A stretch of 50,454 bases of DNA, from the NCBI GenBank assembly GCA_039908345.1, contig JAMOBD010000014.1, positions 1 to 50,454 of the forward strand. Reading direction: 5' to 3'. The notes beneath the pieces are model-generated. The model saw nothing but the letters and a program-made list of their open reading frames with translations, did no database searches and was not told the DNA's origin. Every line of letters begins with the position of its first letter. The first letter of the stretch is position 1. Origin of the DNA: Magnetospirillum sp. WYHS-4 (lineage in GTDB: Bacteria > Pseudomonadota > Alphaproteobacteria > Rhodospirillales > GLO-3). Made by a program: the position numbers and the translations under genes. Positions 44,643 to 50,454 of this stretch are shown here, in pieces.

Positions 44643-46361
44643 CTACCCCGCCGGCAGGGTGAACCGGAAGGTTGACCCCCTGCCGTCACCTCCCGATTCC
44701 ACCCAGATGCGACCGCCGTGGCGTTCCACGATGCGGCGGCAGAGCGCCAGGCCGAGGCCGGTGCCGGGATAGCTGTCGCGGGTGTGGAGCCGCTTGAAGA
44801 TGACGAAGATCTGGTCCGCGTAGCGCGGGTCGATGCCGATGCCGTCGTCGGTTACCGAGAACCACCACCAACCGTCGCGCAGTTCGGCGTGGATGTCGAC
44901 GGAGGGAACATTGCCGGGGCGGCGGTACTTGATGGCGTTGCCCACCAGGTTCTGGAACAGCAAGGCCAGTTGAGTGCGGTCGCCGGCCACGGTGGGGAGG
45001 TCGGAGAAGCCGATACGGGCGTGGGATTCGCCGGTGGCTTCCTTGAGGTTGGTCAGAGCCATGGCCAAAGCTGCCTTGGTATCCACGGGGGCGAAGGCCT
45101 CCGCCCCCCCGGTGACGCGGGAATAGGTCAGCAGGTCGCCGACCAGTTGCCGCATTCGGCGTGCTCCATCGACGACGACGGCCAGATTCTCGCGTCCGGT
45201 TTCATCCAGGGTCGAGGCCATCCTCTTTTCCAGGATCTGCGAGTAGGTGACCACGTTGCGGAGCGGCTCTTGCAGGTCATGGGCGGCTACGTAAGCGAAG
45301 CGTTCCAGTTCCGCGTTGGAACGGCTCAGTTCGGCGACCGAATCGGAAAGCCGCCGTTCGGCCGCCTCGGCGCGGGCGCGGGCCGCCGCTTCACGGCCAT
45401 AAAGACGAAGCAACCCCCCCAGCAACAGGGTTAGCAACAGGAACCCCGAGCCCAGAACCAAGACGGTGCCCTTCACCTTGGCGTGCCACTCGGCCAGGAT
45501 TTCTTGCTTGGCCATGCCGGCGACGGCGATCAGGTCGTAGTTGCCGATCTTCTGGAATGCGAAAATGCGGTGGACTCCGTCGACCGGCGACGGCCGCTCG
45601 GCGGTATCGCTCTTCTTGCCTGCCGCCAGTGCGGTGAGAACCCAGGGCGTTATGGGGACTTGGCGCGGGGCCGTCGCAGCGGACGGAGGGTGTCGCAGCA
45701 GGATCATGCCGTCCATTCGCATCAAGGTGATGTGATCGCCCGAGGCCTGGATGAGGGCGGCGAGGGATTCTTCCAGCGCGGCTACCTTGATGGCGGCCAC
45801 CGCCAGGCCGGCGAAGCGGCCATCGTCGCCGGATAGGCGGCGGCTCATTACCAGCACCGGCCGTGAGACGACGCGGCCGGTCAGGGGTTCCTGGAAGAAG
45901 GGACCTGGATCCAGGGAGGTCTTGTGATGGAGAAAATAGGGCCGGTCCGCCACCGACCGCTCGGGAACCGGAAAGCTGTCGGTATGGAGCCGGAAGCGTC
46001 CGTTACCGTCGACCAGGGAAAGGCTGGGAACGGCGCCCAGGCCTTGGCGCATGCGCTGGAGGTGTTCCCAGTCGTCCCAGGAAGTGCCTATCCGTTCCCA
46101 GGCGGGATCGGGGCCGATCCAGTCGGTCACGTGGCGAAGCGCCAAGTCCACACCTTCGAACAGACGGGCGGCGTGTTCGGCGGCCAGCAGGGCGCGAGAT
46201 TGGACTTGGCGATGGGCGGTGACGAGGATTTCGTCCCGTTCCGCCAGAAGATTCACCCAAAACCAACCGGCAACGCTAGCCGCTACGGCGAACCAAGCCG
46301 TCATGACCACCCAGGTTCGCGCGTGAGACGGTCGCGTCGGCTCGCTCTCGAGGCCCGGCAC
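44643..46361 (-). CDS. Histidine kinase with periplasmic Cache-like sensor domain
   Basis: A 572-residue sensor kinase. TM1 (about 15-38) and TM2 (about 298-321) enclose a 260-residue periplasmic domain with a PDC/Cache pattern (ADRPYFLHHKTSLDPGPFF, then SRRLSGDDGRFAGLAVAAI). A HAMP-less coiled coil leads to His361 in AAHDLQEPLR, then the ATPase (NLVGNAIKYR, DDGIGI, GTGLGL). The C-terminal half resembles the neighbouring 856-residue kinase closely, so the two are paralogues. It starts with GTG after GGAAGAAG. Cache domains often bind small organic acids or amino acids; the ligand is unknown. Confidence 0.91.
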   Translation of the reverse strand: MPGLESEPTRPSHARTWVVMTAWFAVAASVAGWFWVNLLAERDEILVTAHRQVQSRALLAAEHAARLFEGVDLALRHVTDWIGPDPAWERIGTSWDDWEHLQRMRQGLGAVPSLSLVDGNGRFRLHTDSFPVPERSVADRPYFLHHKTSLDPGPFFQEPLTGRVVSRPVLVMSRRLSGDDGRFAGLAVAAIKVAALEESLAALIQASGDHITLMRMDGMILLRHPPSAATAPRQVPITPWVLTALAAGKKSDTAERPSPVDGVHRIFAFQKIGNYDLIAVAGMAKQEILAEWHAKVKGTVLVLGSGFLLLTLLLGGLLRLYGREAAARARAEAAERRLSDSVAELSRSNAELERFAYVAAHDLQEPLRNVVTYSQILEKRMASTLDETGRENLAVVVDGARRMRQLVGDLLTYSRVTGGAEAFAPVDTKAALAMALTNLKEATGESHARIGFSDLPTVAGDRTQLALLFQNLVGNAIKYRRPGNVPSVDIHAELRDGWWWFSVTDDGIGIDPRYADQIFVIFKRLHTRDSYPGTGLGLALCRRIVERHGGRIWVESGGDGRGSTFRFTLPAG

Positions 46362-46462
46362 CTTCTTCCACTCCTTGTCCCTGGTGACAAGGCGTGCCCC
46401 AACGAAACCCGGATGACAAGGGAAATCGGCTATAACCTAGGGGAGGATTTGGTCTATTGCCT

Positions 46463-46567
46463 TCAGCCGATGCCGACGGAGAGGGCCACCGCCAGAAAAC
46501 CTGTGAAGCCGGCACCCACGGCGGAGAGAAAGGCGGCGGCGATCAGGAAGCGCTTCAGCACGGGCAT
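46463..46567 (-). CDS. 34-residue hydrophobic microprotein
   Basis: A 34-codon ORF starting MPVLKRFLIAAAFL, almost entirely one transmembrane helix with a basic start. AAAGGA lies 8 nt before the ATG. It is divergent from zur across an AT-rich gap, where znuA often lies in other genomes. No family is recognised. Confidence 0.55.
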   Translation of the reverse strand: MPVLKRFLIAAAFLSAVGAGFTGFLAVALSVGIG

Positions 46568-46706
46568 GGGAGGTGTCCTTTAACCAACTATTTATATCGG
46601 GTAATATAGCGGTCATGGTCTGTGCGCTCTTGATGTCAATCAATTATACATGATTTTTTTCGTCAGGTATTTTTGCCGGCGCCTTGGGGGCGGACAAAGG
46701 TGGCGC

Positions 46707-46720
46707 AATGTTATATCGTT
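46707..46720. promoter_or_regulatory. Candidate Zur operator
   Basis: AATGTTATATCGTT contains a perfect left half (AATGTTATA) of known Zur boxes and a poor right half. It is 25 bp before the zur start in an AT-rich region. The call is tentative. Confidence 0.35.
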
Positions 46721-46744
46721 CTGCCTTCTCGGGGAGGGACGCGC

Positions 46745-47236
46745 ATGACGGCAGGGGTGGCGAGGGCGGCGTTTCCGGCGGAGCGGCACGATCACGGCCG
46801 CTGCCTGCGCGAGGCACTGGCAACCGCCGAGGCCGTTTGTGCGAAGCGCGGGGCGCGTTTCACCGAACTGCGACGCCGCGTCCTGGAAATCGTCTGGGCA
46901 GGCCACCGGCCCTTGGGGGCCTATGACATCTTGGACTCCTTGGGCAGGGAGCGCGGCGGGGCGGCGCCGCCCACCGTCTATCGGGCGCTGGAGTTCCTGC
47001 TGGAACAGGGGCTGATCCACCGTCTCGAAAGCCTGAACGCCTACATCGGCTGCACGGTGCCCGGCCGCCCGCACGGCAGCCAATTCCTGATCTGCCGGGC
47101 CTGCGGCCGGGTGGCGGAACTGGACGATGCGCGTATCGAGGAAGCCATCCGCCTGAGCGCCGAGACCGTCGGTTTCACCGTCGAGCGCAAGGCCGTCGAG
47201 GCGACCGGTCTCTGCCCCCGTTGCCGCCATGACTGA
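46745..47236 (+). CDS. zur: Zinc uptake regulator Zur (Fur family)
   Basis: A 163-residue Fur-family repressor. The winged helix carries [19 protein letters not shown]. The structural zinc site is C-R-A-C plus C-P-R-C near the C-terminus. Fur-family identity is clear; Zur is called because znuC and znuB follow with 8-bp overlaps. With zinc bound it should repress zinc uptake genes, probably including this operon. GGGAGGGA precedes the ATG. Confidence 0.92.
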   Translation: MTAGVARAAFPAERHDHGRCLREALATAEAVCAKRGARFTELRRRVLEIVWAGHRPLGAYDILDSLGRERGGAAPPTVYRALEFLLEQGLIHRLESLNAYIGCTVPGRPHGSQFLICRACGRVAELDDARIEEAIRLSAETVGFTVERKAVEATGLCPRCRHD

Positions 47237-47984
47237 GACTTTGATCGAAGCCTCCGGCGTTTCCGTCGATTTCGAGGGCCGTCCGATTCTGAAGGATGTC
47301 TCGACCCGGGTCCGCGAGCGCGAGATCGTCGCCCTGATCGGCCCAAACGGGGCGGGCAAGACGACCCTGGTCCGGGCCATGCTGGGCTTGCTGGCACCCG
47401 ATGCCGGTTCTGTCCGGCGGCGGACGGGCCTTCGAGTCGGCTACATGCCCCAGCGCTTGTCCCTCGATCCGGCCCTGCCGCTCACGGTCAAGCGCTTCCT
47501 GGAACTGGCTGTGCCGCGGGGCCGCGACGCCACGCTTGCTCGGTTGCAGATGGCTTTGGACGAGGTCGGGGCCGGCCATGTTCTGGAGACGCCCCTGCAG
47601 GGCGCCTCGGGCGGCGAGATGCAGCGCATCCTGCTGGCCCGCGCCCTGCTGCGCGAACCGGACCTGCTGGTTCTCGACGAACCGGTTCAAGGCGTCGATG
47701 TCACCGGCCAGGCCGAGCTCCACCGTCTGATCGCCGCCATCCGCGACCGGCGAGGGGTGGGGATTCTCATGGTTTCCCATGACCTGCATCTGGTGATGGC
47801 GGCCACCGACACGGTGGTTTGTCTGAACGGCCACGTCTGCTGTGCCGGCCATCCGGAATCGGTGAGTGCCCATCCCGAATACCTGGCCCTATTTGGCGCC
47901 GTGGCGATCTACCAGCACCACCACGACCACCGCCATGACGAGGACGGTCAGGTCATTCCCATCGAGGAGGCGAGCCATGGCTGA
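47229..47984 (+). CDS. znuC: Zinc ABC transporter ATPase
   Basis: A 251-residue ABC ATPase. Walker A is GPNGAGKTT, the signature is SGGEMQRI, and Walker B is [12 protein letters not shown]; the H-loop is MVSHDLH. The C-terminus is His-rich ([10 protein letters not shown]), as is common in metal transporters. It energises zinc import with ZnuB. It overlaps zur and znuB by 8 bp each, so the operon is translationally coupled. Manganese or other metals are possible, but Zur linkage favours zinc. Confidence 0.94.
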   Translation: MTETLIEASGVSVDFEGRPILKDVSTRVREREIVALIGPNGAGKTTLVRAMLGLLAPDAGSVRRRTGLRVGYMPQRLSLDPALPLTVKRFLELAVPRGRDATLARLQMALDEVGAGHVLETPLQGASGGEMQRILLARALLREPDLLVLDEPVQGVDVTGQAELHRLIAAIRDRRGVGILMVSHDLHLVMAATDTVVCLNGHVCCAGHPESVSAHPEYLALFGAVAIYQHHHDHRHDEDGQVIPIEEASHG

Positions 47985-48846
47985 CGAATTCCTGCTCCGC
48001 GGCCTGCTGGCCGGACTGGGCGTGGCGATGGTGGCCGGACCGCTGGGGTCCTTCGTGGTCTGGCGGCGCATGGCCTATTTCGGCGACACTCTCGCTCATG
48101 CGGCCCTGCTGGGAGTGACGCTCGGCTTCGTGCTGGGCCTGTCCCCGATGGCGGGCGTGCTGCTGGTCTGCGCCGCCGTGGCCGGGCTGCTGGTCGCGCT
48201 GCAGCGCGGCCGCAAGCTGGCTGGCGATACGCTGCTGGGCATCCTGTCGCATGGGGCGCTGGCCTTGGGGCTGGTGGTGGCCTCCCTGGTGGAAAGCCTG
48301 CGCGTCGACCTGCTCGCCTACCTGTTCGGCGACCTGCTCGCCACCACGTGGGCCGACGTGGCCGGCATTTGGGCCGGGGGGGCAGCGGTGCTGGTCCTGT
48401 TGGTGCGTCTTTGGCGGCCTCTGCTGGCCATCACCGTGCATGAGGAACTGGCGCGGGTCGAAGGCGTTGCCGTCGACCGGGTCGGCCTCGCCTTCATGCT
48501 GCTGATGGCGGCGGCGGTGGCCCTTGCCATGAAAGTGGTGGGCATCCTGCTGGTCACGTCGCTTCTCATCGTCCCGGCGGCGGCCGCCCGGCCGCTGGCC
48601 CGGACGCCGGAACGCATGGCGGTGCTGGCGGCTCTGCTGGGATGTGGCGCGGTGGCCCTGGGACTGGGCGGTTCCCTGCTGTCGGATGCTCCGGCCGGCC
48701 CGGCGGTCGTGGTGGCGGCCTGCCTGATCTTCGCCGTGACGGCTTCGGTCAGGCGTCGCCCAGGCGGGCCAGCCCCTTCTCCAGGTCGGCGATCAGATCC
48801 TCCCCATCCTCCAGCCCGCTGTGGATGCGGAGTGCGTGGCCCTTGA
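47977..48846 (+). CDS. znuB: Zinc ABC transporter permease
   Basis: A 289-residue inner-membrane permease of the ABC-3 family, with about eight transmembrane helices and the family segment [13 protein letters not shown] near residues 37-49. It forms the channel partner of ZnuC. The last 30 residues or so are Pro/Arg/Cys-rich, unlike the family. They are encoded opposite the end of metC, giving a convergent overlap of 98 bp. The ancestral stop may have been lost. znuA, the periplasmic binding protein, is not in the window. Confidence 0.92.
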   Translation: MADEFLLRGLLAGLGVAMVAGPLGSFVVWRRMAYFGDTLAHAALLGVTLGFVLGLSPMAGVLLVCAAVAGLLVALQRGRKLAGDTLLGILSHGALALGLVVASLVESLRVDLLAYLFGDLLATTWADVAGIWAGGAAVLVLLVRLWRPLLAITVHEELARVEGVAVDRVGLAFMLLMAAAVALAMKVVGILLVTSLLIVPAAAARPLARTPERMAVLAALLGCGAVALGLGGSLLSDAPAGPAVVVAACLIFAVTASVRRRPGGPAPSPGRRSDPPHPPARCGCGVRGP

Positions 48847-49912
48847 AGGGCCAGACGGTGGCTTGGCGATCGATCCGCAGGGGTAGAATCAGGCTTTCGT
48901 AGCCGCCCCAACTGAAGCCCATGCCAAACAGCTCCAGTCCATCGACGAAGGCGGCCAGGGCTTCCTTGGAATAGCCTTCCTTCAGCACGACGGAGAACAG
49001 GCCCGACGATCCCGTGAAGTCGCGTTGCCAGACGACATGGCCGGGACAGGAGGGCAGGGCCGGATGCAGAACGGTCTCGATCTCGGGCCGCGCGGCCAGC
49101 CAGCGGGCGAGCTTGAGTCCGGTATCCTGGTGGCGGGCGAGGCGGGCCGACAGGCTGCGAATGCCGCGCAGGCCCAGCCAGCAGTCGTCCGGCCCCGCGC
49201 ACCAGCCCATGCCGACGGCGGTGCCGCGCAGGCGCTCGAACAGGGTGCGGTCGCGCATGGAGACGCTGCCCAGCATGGCGTCGGAATGGCCGACGATGTA
49301 CTTGGTCGCCGCCTGGATGGACAGATCGACGCCCTTGTCGAAGGGCTGGAAGTAGAGCCCGGCGCTCCAGGTGTTGTCCATGGCGACCAGGGCGCCGGCG
49401 GCATGGGCGGCGTCGGCGATGGCGGGGACGTCCTGGACCTCGAAGGTCAGCGAGCCGGGTGCCTCGGTAAAGACCAGGCGAGTGGTGGGCCGCATCAGTT
49501 CGGCGATGTCGGCGCCGACCATCGGGTCGTACCGCGTCGTCGCGATACCCAGGCGGTTCAGCGGCCCCTCGCAAAGGCGGGCGGCGGGCCCATAGGCGTT
49601 GTCGGTCATCAGGATGTGGTCGCCGGCCTCCAGCAGCGCATGCAGCGTACAGGCGATGGCCGCCATGCCCGACGGCAGGGCGATCGCGTGGGAAGCTCCT
49701 TCCAGGGTGGCGACGGCTTCCTCGAAGGCGAAGTGGGTTGGGGTGCCATAGCGGCCGTAATAGACCCTGTCGAAGCGTTCCCGTTCCGCCGTCTCCAGTT
49801 CGTCCAGGCTGGGGAAAAGCACGGTCGAGGCCCTATAGACCGGCGGGTTGACGATGCCCTGATGGTCTTCCGGATGTCGGCCCGCATGGCCAAGGAGGGT
49901 GTCCTTCTTCAT
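48749..49912 (-). CDS. metC: Cystathionine beta-lyase (Cys/Met metabolism PLP enzyme)
   Basis: A 387-residue gamma-family PLP enzyme. It shows YGRYGTPTH near the start, ALPSGMAAI, DNTWSAGLYFQP and the PLP lysine in ATKYIVGHSD. The motifs fit MetC-type cystathionine beta-lyase, which yields homocysteine for methionine; methionine gamma-lyase-like activity cannot be excluded. The ATG (49910-49912) overlaps the start of the divergent gene in one CATG and has only a weak Shine-Dalgarno. The 3' end overlaps znuB. Confidence 0.92.
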   Translation of the reverse strand: MKKDTLLGHAGRHPEDHQGIVNPPVYRASTVLFPSLDELETAERERFDRVYYGRYGTPTHFAFEEAVATLEGASHAIALPSGMAAIACTLHALLEAGDHILMTDNAYGPAARLCEGPLNRLGIATTRYDPMVGADIAELMRPTTRLVFTEAPGSLTFEVQDVPAIADAAHAAGALVAMDNTWSAGLYFQPFDKGVDLSIQAATKYIVGHSDAMLGSVSMRDRTLFERLRGTAVGMGWCAGPDDCWLGLRGIRSLSARLARHQDTGLKLARWLAARPEIETVLHPALPSCPGHVVWQRDFTGSSGLFSVVLKEGYSKEALAAFVDGLELFGMGFSWGGYESLILPLRIDRQATVWPFKGHALRIHSGLEDGEDLIADLEKGLARLGDA

Positions 49913-50454
49913 GTCGCGGATTGTAAAGGCCAAAGCCCGGACAAGGGAAGAGGCGGACGCCGGACGGCCAGGGCAGTCCCTGCTGGGCGCCTTCCGCGCC
50001 CCGACGCCCGACGAGGTGGACGAACACCACGCCGGCACCCGCGGCCTGGGCGAGGAAAAGCTGGTCTGGCGCCAGCCCTTCCTGAAGGTCGGCGGCGACG
50101 GCAAGGGCCTGCCCGACCCGAGGTGCCCGGCGAGGACAACATTCACATCGCCAAGGCGGTGGACACCCTGGCCGGCTATTCCGACCCCGGGGACCACCCG
50201 CGTTGGACGGCCCGCGAGATTCGCATGGAAGGCCCGACGGCCTTGGCGCGCACGCGGGCGACGATCCGGGGCTTGCAGGAAAGGGCTCCCGATCTGGCCG
50301 ATACTTACCTCCGCCGCCTGCTGATCGGCGAGGCCGAACCGGAACGGATTCCGGTGGGCGTGCTGAAGGCCGAGTGGGAAAAACGTCGTTCCTCCGACAC
50401 CATGGAATGCACGCCGGAGAAGTGCCCGCCCGTCACGCCGCGCCCCCTCGGCAC
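49911..50454 (+). pseudogene. Frameshifted hypothetical gene, running off window edge
   Basis: An ORF begins at ATG 49911 (MSRIVKAKARTREEAD...), with AAGGAGG 12 nt upstream. Its frame degenerates near 50112-50120 into unlikely sequence and stops at 50324. From 50120 another frame (EVPGEDNIHIAKAVDTLAGY...) with protein-like composition stays open to the window edge. One missing base in CTGCCCGACCC would join them. It may be a pseudogene, a sequencing error, or less likely programmed frameshifting. No family is recognised. Confidence 0.55.

Overview
The window is GC-rich chromosomal DNA of an alphaproteobacterium, most likely in the Rhodospirillales and close to Magnetospirillum-type organisms. 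This is inferred from the mix of genes: a glnB-glnA operon behind a sigma-54 type promoter, a class I PHA synthase, an argH-lptM-lysA-DUF4175 run, an alaC-hom-glpX-recJ run, a fused thiS-thiG and flavocytochrome c sulfide dehydrogenase. Almost all of it is ordinary core chromosome. I saw no rRNA, tRNA, CRISPR array, prophage or complete insertion sequence.

Layout. 1-3.2 kb: the start of a lipoprotein, aspS, a solo LuxR-type DNA-binding protein and a small unknown. 3.2-5.9 kb: a sulfide-oxidation locus, with a Tat-exported Rieske protein divergent from fccA-fccB across an AT-rich promoter region. 6-8.5 kb: a fused SpmA-SpmB membrane protein and thiSG. 8.6-10.6 kb: acetate permease actP with yjcH, then about 550 bp of AT-rich non-coding DNA. 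11-16 kb: a small four-cysteine exported protein, a PadR-like regulator, an aminotransferase, an OsmC protein and glnBA. 16-26.6 kb: a lone AMIN-domain protein, a TlpA-like thioredoxin whose start codon overlaps that of argH, lptM, lysA, a DUF4175 protein, phaC and an OmpA-type lipoprotein. 26.7-32 kb: alaC, hom, glpX and recJ.

The least ordinary part is 31.66-33.5 kb. A HEPN/MNT toxin-antitoxin pair, lower in GC than its surroundings by eye, lies between two diverged copies of the 3' end of recJ plus its downstream leader. That leader has a -10-like box, an 11-bp hairpin and a perfect Shine-Dalgarno sequence. The second copy leads into a 28-codon ORF. After it come a nuclease with a doubtful C-terminus, two small proteins, an SDR, and a 1064-residue protein joining a GT4 glycosyltransferase, a helical winged-helix-like segment, TPRs and a second glycosyltransferase-like domain.

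39.7-46.4 kb is a signalling cluster: a receiver-GGDEF diguanylate cyclase and two large histidine kinases with related C-terminal halves, with microproteins between them. The window closes with a zur-znuC-znuB operon that lacks znuA, cystathionine beta-lyase metC, and a divergent gene that appears frameshifted and runs off the edge.

Two recurring features are very tight packing (ATGA and abutting stop/start junctions) and two divergent pairs whose start codons overlap in a single CATG. All family assignments are by eye from sequence motifs; no database search was run.
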